Source: RGIG3701 sp964438515
Lineage (GTDB): Bacteria > Planctomycetota > Planctomycetia > Pirellulales > Thermoguttaceae
Assembly: GCA_964438515.1 (NCBI GenBank)
Contig: CAYTLK010000002.1
Coordinates: 84,085-148,084 of the forward strand
Length of the DNA: 64,000 nucleotides
Reading direction: 5' to 3'
Below the pieces are notes generated by a model. It made no database searches. It had not been told where the DNA came from and saw only the letters and a list, made by a program, of their open reading frames with translations. Of the stretch, positions 54,758 to 63,674 are shown one piece after another. Each line of letters begins with the position of its first letter. The first letter of the stretch is position 1. Both the position numbers and the translations under genes were made by a program.

Positions 54758-56398
54758 TTACACCCCCTTTTTTGCGCATTTCAGAGCCAGTTCGTGAATT
54801 GCGTACAGATCCAGTTTTCCTGTTCCGAGGACCGGAATTGCATCGACGCGGAAGTAAGCGTCCTCTGCCGGAATCCAAAGAGCCGGGTATTGCTGCTGAA
54901 TGAGACGCGCTTTGATTTCCTGCGGTGAAAGAGCGAGTTCTGTATAAAGAACGACGATTTTTTCCCCTTTTCGCTCGTCCGGGACTGACGTTACGCAGAG
55001 GCTCGCGGTTTCTTCTATTGAATTTTGCAACACCTTATTCAACATTTCCTCAATCCCTTCGTGCGGAACCATCTCGCCGCCGATTTTCGCAAAACGGCTC
55101 AGTCGGCCTGCAATGTAAATGTACCCCTCTTCGTCGCGATACACGAGGTCTCCGGTGCAGTACCAGCCGTCAGAATCAAGCACTTCCGCCGTTTTTTGCG
55201 GGTCGTCGTAATAACCCTTCATTACATAGATTCCGTGTACGTATAACATTCCTCTTTCGCCGGGACGGCACGGTTCCCCGGTTTCGGTGTTCAGAACTTT
55301 CACCCCCACTCCGGGAATCGGCAAACCGAGCGCTGCGTCTCGCGGAAGAGGATCGGCGTCCGACAAATGACGGGCTTTCGGAAGGTTTGCGGCCAAAACC
55401 GGCGATGTTTCCGTAATTCCGTACCCCTGAACGGGACGCACATCCAGACGCGACTCGTACTCATCCATCAGTGCGACCGGACATTTTTCTGCACCGGACA
55501 TGATAATCGTAAAGGATTTCAGATCTTCCGCTTCCATCCTCCGCAGGTACATCCGCAAAAAAGTCGGCGTTGCGGGAAGAATTGTGGGTCGATATTTACG
55601 GCACAGTTTCGCAATCGGTCGGGCTTCAAGCGGTGAAAAGTGGTAGCATCCGCACATCCCAAGCCCCAAAACCGCCCAAAGAGTCGCCATGTACCCCATC
55701 GAATGAAACAGCGGAAGCACGCCGATCATCACGTCTTGTTCGTTTAAATGGAAATAATCGCGGCATCCGATGACGTTTCCGCCGATATTTCGGTGCGAAA
55801 GCATCACGCCTTTCGGTACGCCGGTCGAACCGGAGGTAAAAATAATCGTCATCGTTTCGTCGGGATCCATCGAATTCAGACCCAATTTCCGATAGAGCGA
55901 CTTGAGTGACCGTTTCGCGAGCAGGGCACTTGATACTTTGTCCCAAAGAGTCAGTTTCGGCACCACATCTTCGAGACACACCACCTCACAATCGGGCTGA
56001 AGTTTCAGTTTTTCCATCACTTTGCGGCTCGTAATTACGTGGCGGATTCCCACGCGATGAATGCAGTAGTTTAATGTGTCGTTATTCAAAGTGTAATTCA
56101 GATTGACGCAGATTCGTTTTCCGACCGTGAGCGCTGCATTCACGAGGACGGACGGGACGCTCGGCGGCAGAAGAATTCCGACGATTTTTTCATCCGCAGA
56201 AAGAATGTACTTTTCGAGGAGGCGTTTCAGAACCATCAGGCGAACGAGCGCTTTGGAGCCTGTAAGTTCCGCACCGGTAGAATCGGCCAGCACGGGTTTA
56301 TGCGCCCGCGACGTCTTCCAGTGCCGCAGAACCGCCCGAGCGGGAAGCCAGTCTTCATCGAAATTTGCTGCCGTAATACGATTTTCGTTTGCGTCCAT
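54758..56398 (-). CDS. AMP-forming acyl-CoA/acyl-ACP synthetase (Aas-like)
   Basis: Activates a fatty or related acid through an acyl-adenylate. The 546 aa show the ANL-family motifs: IIFTSGSTGVPKGVMLSHRN (about 186-205), VQGYGITETSPV, DGWYCTGDLVYRDEEGYIYI, GRLSRFAKIGGE and PVLGTGKLDLYA with the C-terminal Lys. Overall it resembles the synthetase half of Aas (2-acyl-glycerophosphoethanolamine/ACP ligase), without the acyltransferase half. The acid and carrier are unknown. AGAGG lies upstream of the ATG. Confidence 0.88.
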   Translation of the reverse strand: MDANENRITAANFDEDWLPARAVLRHWKTSRAHKPVLADSTGAELTGSKALVRLMVLKRLLEKYILSADEKIVGILLPPSVPSVLVNAALTVGKRICVNLNYTLNNDTLNYCIHRVGIRHVITSRKVMEKLKLQPDCEVVCLEDVVPKLTLWDKVSSALLAKRSLKSLYRKLGLNSMDPDETMTIIFTSGSTGVPKGVMLSHRNIGGNVIGCRDYFHLNEQDVMIGVLPLFHSMGYMATLWAVLGLGMCGCYHFSPLEARPIAKLCRKYRPTILPATPTFLRMYLRRMEAEDLKSFTIIMSGAEKCPVALMDEYESRLDVRPVQGYGITETSPVLAANLPKARHLSDADPLPRDAALGLPIPGVGVKVLNTETGEPCRPGERGMLYVHGIYVMKGYYDDPQKTAEVLDSDGWYCTGDLVYRDEEGYIYIAGRLSRFAKIGGEMVPHEGIEEMLNKVLQNSIEETASLCVTSVPDERKGEKIVVLYTELALSPQEIKARLIQQQYPALWIPAEDAYFRVDAIPVLGTGKLDLYAIHELALKCAKKGV

Positions 56399-56697
56399 AT
56401 TCTGCCTCTATTTAAAATGAAAGCTCCGCTGGGGAAACTTCAGAAAACATTTCTATTATAGGAATAATTTTACTCCAGAAATGGAGGTTGAACAGGGAGG
56501 GGAGGGGGAGTTTGGGTAAGAAAAGTGTTAAACTTTTGTAAAATTTCGGCGAAAATGGGTTTTGTACGAACCAGGAACAATTCCCAGACTCTCGGAGGAC
56601 GATGAAAGAATAATGGACGATTTTGGAGTGCGCGAGTTTGTTCCCGCACTCCAAAATATTTTAAACGAAAGCACAACGAAAGCACCATAAAAGCATA

Positions 56698-56740
56698 AAA
56701 AAAGCATAAAAAAACAGTTCGTACAAAATTGTGCGAACTG
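56698..56740 (-). terminator. Strong intrinsic terminator reading leftwards
   Basis: Minus strand CAGTTCGCAC (56740-56731) pairs with GTACGAACTG (56724-56715), one G-T pair, loop AATTTT, followed by seven T. No protein gene precedes it on this strand, which is why a small RNA is proposed. Confidence 0.85.
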
Positions 56741-56893
56741 CTTTACGCTGGTATCTATGGAGGAAAAGCGTACAAATGCGGCGTGAACCGCTCCCCGAAA
56801 TGACGCTTTACACCCTAATATCCTGCCATCCCCTGTGGTATGAAAAGTCGAAAGTCAGGAAAAGTGATAGGAGAAAAGTCATCCCTCATGGAT
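56705..56893 (-). ncRNA. Candidate structured small RNA, about 190 nt, unknown family
   Basis: On the minus strand a complete promoter, an unannotated ~190-nt stretch and a strong intrinsic terminator follow one another. Proposed folding: the 5' end AUCCAUGAGG pairs with CCUCCAUAGAU about 140 nt later (one mismatch, one bulge); an arm UCCUG/CAGGA; a hairpin GCGU...ACGC enclosing GCGG/CCGC; then the terminator hairpin. No convincing ORF lies in it. The size and end-to-end pairing would suit 6S RNA, but I see no decisive 6S signature, and it is not SRP RNA, tmRNA or RNase P RNA by their conserved motifs. The boundaries are estimates. Confidence 0.5.
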
Positions 56894-56899
56894 ATATGT

Positions 56900-56928
56900 A
56901 TTTTAACACTCAAATGAGGAAAATGCAA
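56900..56928 (-). promoter_or_regulatory. Sigma-70-like promoter of the candidate small RNA
   Basis: Minus strand TTGCAT (56928-56923), 17 bp, TAAAAT (56905-56900); a start about 7 nt later would be near 56893. Confidence 0.65.
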
Positions 56929-57203
56929 GGTGTTTTCCCCAGAAAAAATCAAAAAAGTTCAAAAAAGTTGGAAAAAAGTTAAAAAAAGATTAAAGTCTTT
57001 TTGGTAGATTGTTGCACGTATAAGAAAAAGAATATAATCGGAAAAAAACCGGATTTTTTTACTCAAGAATCGAAAAAAAGTAGGGGAAAGGGCTGGACAA
57101 ACGGGAAAATTTTTGTTACCTTATAGAATATAGTAATTGAGCTGAATGCGTTGCGGATGCATACGCCGCGTATTTTGAAACGATTCAAACGATTGAGATC
57201 AAA

Positions 57204-58088
57204 ATGAGTTCCATCCTTCATACTGCCGAAGAAACGATCGCCATATTCCAGAAAGCCGCCGAGGCGAACTGCCAAACGCAGGTGCGCGAAGGGAATATTA
57301 TAAAACTGGACGCGTCGAATGCGGAAGACGTGTTTTTGACGGGAGATCTGCACGGGCACGAACATAATTTTGAAATGATTGTAAAGAAAGCAGACCTCGA
57401 GAATCATCCGCGGAGACACCTCGTTTTTCAGGAAATTTGTCACGGCGGCCCGCAATATCCGAACGGAGACGGGTGCAAGTCGCATCTCCTTCTGGAACGC
57501 GTGGCGGCGATGAAGGTGAAATATCCCCAGCGCGTCCATCACATTATGAGCAATCACGAACTGGCAGAACTGACGGAATATCCGATTCAGAAAAGTCGCC
57601 AGCTCCTCAATCTGACGTTTGCGATGGGGATGCGTCACTGCTACGGAACCCGAATGGAGGACGTGAGGCACGCGATGATCAGCTACCTCGAAAGCTGTCC
57701 GCTGGCCGTCAAGATTTCCGATCACATCTTTTTTTCTCACAGCATCCCCGACCAGCTCGACCAGCCGGACGGCGCGTTCGATGAGACGATTTTGTACCGT
57801 TCACTCGATGCCGGGTCCGATTTCATTCGCGGCGGGTCGGTCTATCGGCTCGTTTGGGGACGCGATTATCGTCAGGAAAATGCCGATATTTTCGCGAAAA
57901 TTGTCGGTGCTGAAATCCTTGTTTGCGGTCACGAACCGTGTTTGGAAGGAATGAAATTCCCCAACTCGCGCCAGGCGATTATTGATTGTTGTTCGAATGT
58001 TGCGTGTTACATGTTGATTCCGACGGCAGACAAATTGACGCAATGGAACTATCGCACGTACGTTTTGCCGCTCAATGAAAATCCGTGA
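57204..58088 (+). CDS. Calcineurin-like metallophosphoesterase
   Basis: A 294-aa cytoplasmic protein. Metal-binding motifs of the metallophosphoesterase fold are visible: FLTGDLHGH (44-52), SNHELAEL (the NHE motif, about 116-122), FFSHSIPDQ and LVCGHEP. The second motif (usually GDxVDRG) is replaced by FQEICHGGPQYPNGDGC, so one metal ligand may differ. The substrate is unknown; related proteins are phosphatases or nucleases. GAGAT lies before the ATG. It is followed by mtnA after 89 bp on the same strand. Confidence 0.82.
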   Translation: MSSILHTAEETIAIFQKAAEANCQTQVREGNIIKLDASNAEDVFLTGDLHGHEHNFEMIVKKADLENHPRRHLVFQEICHGGPQYPNGDGCKSHLLLERVAAMKVKYPQRVHHIMSNHELAELTEYPIQKSRQLLNLTFAMGMRHCYGTRMEDVRHAMISYLESCPLAVKISDHIFFSHSIPDQLDQPDGAFDETILYRSLDAGSDFIRGGSVYRLVWGRDYRQENADIFAKIVGAEILVCGHEPCLEGMKFPNSRQAIIDCCSNVACYMLIPTADKLTQWNYRTYVLPLNENP

Positions 58089-58177
58089 AATTTTCATAAA
58101 TAACCGTCAAAACACGCTGCCGACTTCTATTTTTATTAGAAATCAGATTCGAAAATTCGAAAATCGAAAGTAAAAGA

Positions 58178-59266
58178 ATGAATAAACTCGAAACGATTCA
58201 TTGGGAAGGTGCCGCAAATGGTACTTTGTATCTCATCGACCAAACACTCCTTCCGCTGGAATGTGTACAATTATCCTATTCGAAAGGAAACGTGGATAAA
58301 GTTTGGGAGGCGATTCACTCTTTGCGAGTTCGCGGCGCGCCGGCGATTGGAATTGCGGCGGCGTACGGCGTCTGCATCGGAATTCAGCCGGTTCTTGAGG
58401 AAATGAACGAGGAAAAATTCTTCGCGAAGCTGGATGAAGTCACCGCGTACCTCGCAAGCAGCCGTCCGACGGCCGTCAATTTGTTTTGGGCGCTTGATCG
58501 AATGAAGGATGTGGCGGCGAAAGTGAAAGAACTCATGGACGCGACGCAGACGTTTCATCCGCTGGAGGTTGCGAATCGGCTTCTGATGGAGGCGCACGCG
58601 ATTCATGAGGAAGACCGAGCGATTTGCCGCGCGATCGGAAAATACGGTGCGGAATGGTTGCCGGACGGCGCCGGAGTTTTGACCCACTGCAACGCCGGAG
58701 GGCTTGCAACTGCCGACTACGGAACCGCACTCGCGACGTTCTTTTGGGCGGCCGAGCATGGAAAAAAACTGCACATTTACGCAGACGAAACCCGTCCGCT
58801 GCTTCAGGGCGCGAGGCTCACTGCGTGGGAACTGATGCAGCACGGAATACCCGTTACGTTAATCTGCGACAACATGGCGGCGCAGGTGATGCGTGAGGGA
58901 AAAATTCAGGCGGTCGTCGTCGGAGCGGATCGAATCACGGCAAACGGCGACACGGCAAACAAAATTGGAACGTACAGTGCGGCGTGTTTGGCGCATCTTC
59001 ATCACATTCCGTTTTACGTTGCGGCTCCCAAAAGCACCTTTGATTTGACGCTCGCGACGGGCGATCTGATTCCGATTGAGCAGCGAAATCCGAAGGAAGT
59101 GACGAACGGGTTTGGAAAGCAGACGGCGCCGGACGGTGTGGATGTGTACAATCCGGCTTTTGACGTGACGCCTGCGCAGTACATTGCAGGAATCATCACG
59201 GAATTTGGGGTGATTTCGCCGGTTACGGAAGAAAATATCCGGAAAGTCCTGCAAGAAAAAGAATAG
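58178..59266 (+). CDS. mtnA: S-methyl-5-thioribose-1-phosphate isomerase
   Basis: Methionine salvage: isomerises methylthioribose 1-phosphate to methylthioribulose 1-phosphate. The 362 aa match the eIF2B-like family: RGAPAIGIAAAYG (52-64), catalytic C171 (LTHCNAGGLAT) and D251 (VGADRITANGD), DETRPLLQGARL, PFYVAAPKSTFD. No other salvage gene is in the window. No clear ribosome site precedes the ATG. Confidence 0.95.
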   Translation: MNKLETIHWEGAANGTLYLIDQTLLPLECVQLSYSKGNVDKVWEAIHSLRVRGAPAIGIAAAYGVCIGIQPVLEEMNEEKFFAKLDEVTAYLASSRPTAVNLFWALDRMKDVAAKVKELMDATQTFHPLEVANRLLMEAHAIHEEDRAICRAIGKYGAEWLPDGAGVLTHCNAGGLATADYGTALATFFWAAEHGKKLHIYADETRPLLQGARLTAWELMQHGIPVTLICDNMAAQVMREGKIQAVVVGADRITANGDTANKIGTYSAACLAHLHHIPFYVAAPKSTFDLTLATGDLIPIEQRNPKEVTNGFGKQTAPDGVDVYNPAFDVTPAQYIAGIITEFGVISPVTEENIRKVLQEKE

Positions 59267-59371
59267 GAATTTTTAAATAGAATAAGTATAGAATTCATTG
59301 TTGCTGTACGATTTTTGTATAAAATTCAAATCAAGTCTTTTTAACCGTCCAAAGAAAAAAACGAGTGGGAG

Positions 59372-60403
59372 ATGAATTCTGGAATGAATTCCGAAATGAA
59401 AACGTATTTGATTACCGGCTGCGCAGGGTTCATCGCCTCGAATGCGGCCCAGCAGCTGCTTGAGGCGGGGCACACGGTGTACGCGCTCGACAGTCTGAAC
59501 GATGCGTACGACGTTTCGCTGAAAGTGTGGCGGCTCGCGCAGCTGCGGCAGAAATTCCCAAGGTTCCATTTTGCGCAGCTCGACATTACGCAAAACGAGG
59601 CGCTGGAGGCGTTTTTCTACGATTCTCTGCGGACGGAAAATCTCACTCATTTTGACGCTTGCATCCATTTGGCGGCGCGAGCTGGCGTACGATATTCTGT
59701 GGCGAATCCGAAAATTTATCTTGAGACCAATGTGCTTGGAACGCTGAATTTGCTCGAACTTTGCCGACGTTCTGGAACGCAGAAATTCGTGCTGGCGTCG
59801 TCGTCGAGCGTGTACGGAAATTCAACCGCAACGATTTTTCACGAGGACCAGCCGACCGACACCCCGTGTTCGCCGTACGCCGCAAGCAAGAAGGCGGCGG
59901 AAGCTCTGGCGTACAGTTTTCATCATCTGCACGCGCTCGACATTTCCGTTTTGCGGTTTTTCACCGTTTACGGTCCCGCCGGACGGCCCGACATGAGTAT
60001 TTTACGTTTTATCAATGCGATTGCGGAAGAAAAACCCTTCCGACTTTACGGCGACGGTTCCCAATCCCGCGATTTTACTTATTGTACAGATATTGCAAAA
60101 GGAATCGTAAGTGCTTTGAAGCCCGTGGGTTACAACACGTTCAATCTGGGCGGCGACAAACCCTTTTCGATTCGTACGCTTATTGATTTGATTTCCGCAC
60201 AGATTGGAAACGCCCCGCTGATTCATTCTTTTCCGTCCCATCCCGCCGATGTTGCAAACACGCACGCCGACATCACGCGCGCTCGGGAAATTTTGGGCTG
60301 GCAACCCGTCTGGACGCTTGAAAGCGGAATTGCAAAGACGATCGAATGGTACATGAAGGAACGAAACTGGGTCAAAGACCTTCAATCACTGAATGGTGAC
60401 TGA
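59372..60403 (+). CDS. NAD-dependent epimerase/dehydratase, UDP-glucuronate 4-epimerase-like
   Basis: Extended short-chain dehydrogenase of 343 aa acting on a nucleotide sugar, probably for envelope polysaccharide. The Rossmann motif TGCAGFI is at 15-21, the catalytic Ser in LASSSSVYG and the YxxxK pair is Y169/K173 (PYAASKK). HLAARAGVRYS and RFFTVYGPAGRPDMS are characteristic of UDP-glucuronate 4-epimerases. The donor sugar is inferred. Several starts are possible: 59372, 59384 and 59396 (MKTYLITG); GTGGGAG abuts the first. Its end overlaps the convergent small gene by 18 bp. Confidence 0.88.
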   Translation: MNSGMNSEMKTYLITGCAGFIASNAAQQLLEAGHTVYALDSLNDAYDVSLKVWRLAQLRQKFPRFHFAQLDITQNEALEAFFYDSLRTENLTHFDACIHLAARAGVRYSVANPKIYLETNVLGTLNLLELCRRSGTQKFVLASSSSVYGNSTATIFHEDQPTDTPCSPYAASKKAAEALAYSFHHLHALDISVLRFFTVYGPAGRPDMSILRFINAIAEEKPFRLYGDGSQSRDFTYCTDIAKGIVSALKPVGYNTFNLGGDKPFSIRTLIDLISAQIGNAPLIHSFPSHPADVANTHADITRAREILGWQPVWTLESGIAKTIEWYMKERNWVKDLQSLNGD

Positions 60404-60724
60404 CCCGCCGGAACGGGACCCATTTTCGCTCGGCTGCGCCGCAGGTGCCGACACATCCGATGCCATTCCCGACACTTCTTTTCCATCGACTGTGAAATAA
60501 ACCGGCTCGGGTTTCGCTTCTACAGACCCTTTGCTGCCGCGAAGAATAGAATAATGTTTCGGTGCGGTGATTTTCGGAGAATATTGGTCCTCCGGCATCG
60601 GAATATCTTTCGTGATGAGTCTCAAACCGAGAATCAAAAACGTGAGGCCGACGAGCACCGTAAAGAGTATGGCGTAATTTACGAAACGACCAACGCGCAT
60701 ACGTTTTTGAACTTCATTTAACAT
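60386..60724 (-). CDS. Small single-pass membrane protein, unknown
   Basis: A 112-aa protein that I do not recognise. One membrane segment (NYAILFTVLVGLTFLILGLRL, residues about 16-36) follows a basic N-terminus, and a Pro/Ser-rich part follows. The ATG has GAGGAA 9 nt upstream, which supports translation. It overlaps the end of the epimerase gene. Confidence 0.6.
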   Translation of the reverse strand: MLNEVQKRMRVGRFVNYAILFTVLVGLTFLILGLRLITKDIPMPEDQYSPKITAPKHYSILRGSKGSVEAKPEPVYFTVDGKEVSGMASDVSAPAAQPSENGSRSGGSVTIQ

Positions 60725-60880
60725 GGAATGTATTCCTCACTCGTAAAACCATACTTTTTAATATTTTTCGGGTTTCCTCCAAGATTTCTTTAAAAAATTT
60801 GGAACTTGGAATCCATTTTAAACAAAAACTATCCGAAAAACGACTCAGAAAATCGTTTAATTTTCAACGGAGACGAATTT

Positions 60881-61792
60881 ATGTGGCTTTTTTATGCGTT
60901 TGGTTCCGCTTTTTTCGCTGCGCTCACTGCAATTTTTGCCAAAAGAGGAATCCGCAGCACCGATTCGACCGTCGCGACAGCGATTCGAACAATAATCATA
61001 CTTCTTTTTGCGATTCTCATGGTTTTCGTCGTCGGGTCCCAAAACACGATTGCACAAATTTCCCCCAAAACACTCATCTTCCTCATTTTATCAGGTTTGG
61101 CGACTGGCGGTTCGTGGCTCTGTTACTTCAAAGCCCTCCAGCTCGGCGACGTGAACAAGGTGGTTCCCGTTGATAAAACGAGCATCGTCCTTACGGTCAT
61201 TCTGGCTTTCCTCCTTCTCGGCGAAACCGTCACAACTGTAAAAGTTGTTGGAATCACGATGATTGGATTCGGAACGTTCCTCATGATTAAAAGGAAACCG
61301 ACGGCCTCCGATGCTTCCAAACCTTCCTCCTCAAGCTGGTTCTTCTACGCTCTTGGTTCTGCGCTTTTTGCGGCTTTTACTTCGATTTTCGGCAAAATCG
61401 GCATCGAAAATATTGAGTCGAACCTTGGAACTGCCGTTCGCACCGTTGTGGTACTTTTTATGGCCTGGTTTATGATTTACATTACGAATAAAAAAGAAAA
61501 ACTTTCGAATATTCCATCGAAAGAGTTGGCGTTCATACTTCTTTCCGGATTTTCGACGGGAGCTTCCTGGCTCTGTTATTATCGAGCGCTTCAGGACGGG
61601 GCCGCCTCGACGGTCGTACCGGTATCGAAGTTGAGTGTACCGATCACGATATTCTTTGCGTATCTTTTTTACAGGGAGCGTCTGACGCGTTGGTCGTTTG
61701 CGGGTCTGACCGCGATTATCGTGGGCACGATGTTGATGGTGGATTCGTTTGTGATGTGGTGTGGAGAAATTTTTCAAAAAGTGGGGAACTGA
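60881..61792 (+). CDS. EamA-family (drug/metabolite) transporter
   Basis: A 303-aa inner-membrane protein with ten predicted segments in two EamA repeats: residues about 1-137 (FYAFGSAFFAALTAIFAKRG) and 148-295 (FYALGSALFAAFTSIFGKIG), which are visibly duplicated. GGSWLCYFKALQLGD and GASWLCYYRALQDGA repeat too. The transported compound is unknown. ATG 60881 has GGAGA 9 nt upstream; a longer in-frame start at 60806 lacks a site. Confidence 0.9.
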   Translation: MWLFYAFGSAFFAALTAIFAKRGIRSTDSTVATAIRTIIILLFAILMVFVVGSQNTIAQISPKTLIFLILSGLATGGSWLCYFKALQLGDVNKVVPVDKTSIVLTVILAFLLLGETVTTVKVVGITMIGFGTFLMIKRKPTASDASKPSSSSWFFYALGSALFAAFTSIFGKIGIENIESNLGTAVRTVVVLFMAWFMIYITNKKEKLSNIPSKELAFILLSGFSTGASWLCYYRALQDGAASTVVPVSKLSVPITIFFAYLFYRERLTRWSFAGLTAIIVGTMLMVDSFVMWCGEIFQKVGN

Positions 61793-61814
61793 GCAGAAAA
61801 GGGGATCCCCCCCC

Positions 61815-61842
61815 TTGTGAAAAAGTGGAAAGAGGATATACT
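61815..61842 (+). promoter_or_regulatory. Promoter of tRNA-Leu
   Basis: TTGTGA (61815-61820), 16 bp, TATACT (61837-61842), 19 bp before the tRNA. Confidence 0.65.
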
Positions 61843-61861
61843 GAAGAAGACTGAAAAGTTT

Positions 61862-61945
<84 letters not shown>

Positions 61946-61950
61946 TCAGA

Positions 61951-61982
61951 AGCAGGTAATTTAGGTTACCTGCTTTTTTTAT
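61951..61982 (+). terminator. Intrinsic terminator after tRNA-Leu
   Basis: AGCAGGTAA (61951-61959) pairs with TTACCTGCT (61966-61974), followed by a T-run. Confidence 0.9.
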
Positions 61983-62091
61983 TTCACCTCGGTAATTTGC
62001 GTTTCGTACCGTTTTTTACGGAATATAACGAACGTTCTCTACAAAAAACTATGGAGCTGTTTTTCAGCCCTTTACACTCTTTGAAATTACT

Positions 62092-63333
62092 TTACTCCCC
62101 GGTGTTTTCCCCGGTTCTTGTTTGCGGGGCAGAAACAGTGGACGAAGCTCGCCGGAAATCGTCTGACGTCATTTGCGCATAATGTTTCAAACTTATTCGC
62201 GGTGTGTGACCCAACCACGAACAAACCTTGTGAAGCGGATAAATGTCCTGTAATTCCGTGTCCCGCGTCGCTCGGAGGTTGTTAAAAAGTTTCGGCCACT
62301 CCACAATATTCGCCCGTTTCAAAAGCTGTCGGAACTGTTTACGAATGAGCGCGCCCGCACGGTCGGACCCGTCCAACTCCGGAAAAATGGAATCGTTCTC
62401 CCCGGTCTTTTCCCCGGTTTCAGCAGCGTATTCTTCTAATGCCGTCCGAATTTCCGGAAAAATCGGTATAAAACGTTGTGAAAAATTCCCGCGTTCCTGT
62501 TCGATTCGTCCAGTTTTTTTGGGTACTTTGATTCGTATTTTATCCGAATCCCACATCACATCGGACCAACGCAAAAAGGAAACCTCTGACGGCATCCGCA
62601 AACCGCCCCAGCGTGCGAAGCTGAAAAGCAAGCGCCAGCGAGCGTCAGGACACGCTTTCAAAACCTCTTGCGCCAGCTCCAGTCTAATGAAAAAATCGCG
62701 TGAATGGTTGGTTTTCGCACTTCCTCTGAGGTGTTCAAACGGGTTTTTCTGAATCCAGCCGGCAGAAACCGCCAGTTCAAACATCGTTTTAAGGTGTTTA
62801 ATCCGCCGCCCCCACGTACTCGGCTGGTAAAGTTTCTGCATGTAACAGCAAAACTGGGTCGCAACTTCCGGGGTGATGGTGTTCACACATTTGGAGGAGG
62901 CTTTCTGAATCGCTCCTTCATCGCGTTTGAAGTTGCTGGCCTTCTGATTGGCGAGGAAGTTCAAGAACGATTTATACGCCCCATCGCGTCCGATACTGGT
63001 GCGGTCTTTCGGAACCAAACCATTAACGGCGTAAACTTTGTACTGTTCTGCCAGTTGCGCAAGCGTCCCGCACTCTTCACGAGAATCGGCCAGCCCCATT
63101 TCAACGAGGCGTTGATAGTATTCTCGATGATTCTCCCAAAGTTTTGCAAGCCACAATTTCGACGGAACCGAAATCACGCCGATTTTTTGATTTGCAAGCA
63201 GCTCTTCCAAGCGGTCTTTGAACGTTACAGCCTCCCGACGATTGGGGAAACCATAGAGGCGCCAGCGCTTTTTATTGATGATGACTTCAATCCCAAAGGA
63301 ATCGAATTGTTTGTTTTTGAAAATGGATGCCAT
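62092..63333 (-). CDS. Tyrosine-type site-specific integrase
   Basis: A 413-aa recombinase that would integrate the element. An N-terminal arm-type DNA-binding part (about 1-90) and a core-binding domain (90-205) precede the catalytic domain: R246 (GGLRMPSE), a Lys near 272, R354 in NNLRATRD, H376 (WLGHTP) and the nucleophile Y385 (LKHYAQ). The usual first His of HxxR is Asn here. AAGGAG lies 9 nt before the ATG. The next upstream gene is an excisionase-like HTH protein on the same strand, 71 bp apart. Confidence 0.92.
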   Translation of the reverse strand: MASIFKNKQFDSFGIEVIINKKRWRLYGFPNRREAVTFKDRLEELLANQKIGVISVPSKLWLAKLWENHREYYQRLVEMGLADSREECGTLAQLAEQYKVYAVNGLVPKDRTSIGRDGAYKSFLNFLANQKASNFKRDEGAIQKASSKCVNTITPEVATQFCCYMQKLYQPSTWGRRIKHLKTMFELAVSAGWIQKNPFEHLRGSAKTNHSRDFFIRLELAQEVLKACPDARWRLLFSFARWGGLRMPSEVSFLRWSDVMWDSDKIRIKVPKKTGRIEQERGNFSQRFIPIFPEIRTALEEYAAETGEKTGENDSIFPELDGSDRAGALIRKQFRQLLKRANIVEWPKLFNNLRATRDTELQDIYPLHKVCSWLGHTPRISLKHYAQMTSDDFRRASSTVSAPQTRTGENTGE

Positions 63334-63404
63334 TTATTGAACTCCTTTAATTGTACAGTTTTTTTCATTGTTTGCAAGCCCCCCGCGAGAAATTTTTTTG
63401 CCGG

Positions 63405-63674
63405 CTAAAAATCCGAATTGGGATACTCTCCTTTGAGGAAATATTCAATTTCACGCTTGCGAAGCCATCTTGTAACATCTCGCAGGGAAAAACGAACCGA
63501 AGCGCCGATTTTCACGTAGGGAAGCCCCAGTTTTCGTCGGTAGTTATCGATTGTATGAACGCACACTCTCCACATTGCCGCGAGTTCGTCACGGGTCAGC
63601 ATTTTCGAGCGATACTGTTCTTTTTCCTCTTCGCGGATGGGAGAAACCGTCCCGAAACCATTTTTTTTATCCAT
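63405..63674 (-). CDS. Excisionase-like helix-turn-helix protein
   Basis: An 89-aa protein with a MerR/excisionase-type winged helix: MLTRDELAAMWRVCVHTIDN, then LPYVKIGASVRFSLRDVTRW. It would serve as a recombination directionality factor or regulator for the adjacent integrase. AAAGGA lies 9 nt before the ATG. A regulatory rather than excision role is equally possible. Confidence 0.75.
   Translation of the reverse strand: MDKKNGFGTVSPIREEEKEQYRSKMLTRDELAAMWRVCVHTIDNYRRKLGLPYVKIGASVRFSLRDVTRWLRKREIEYFLKGEYPNSDF

Larger units (their letters stand above)
56399..57203. other. 805-bp spacer containing a candidate small RNA unit
   Basis: Holds, from left to right, a 12-bp perfect inverted repeat TTTTGGAGTGCG (56621-56632) with CGCACTCCAAAA (56645-56656), a minus-strand terminator, the candidate RNA, its promoter, and an AT-rich tract (56940-57060). 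Short ORFs here (for example 56731-56982) have no ribosome site or family match and I do not call them. Confidence 0.6.

Noticed and set aside
56705..56893. SRP RNA or tmRNA as identity of the candidate small RNA
   Set aside because: The conserved SRP apical loop (GGAAGGAAGCAGCC-like) and the tRNA-like end of tmRNA are absent.
56731..56982. 83-codon plus-strand ORF in the spacer before the metallophosphoesterase
   Set aside because: No ribosome site or family match; it overlaps the candidate RNA on the other strand, which explains its structure better.
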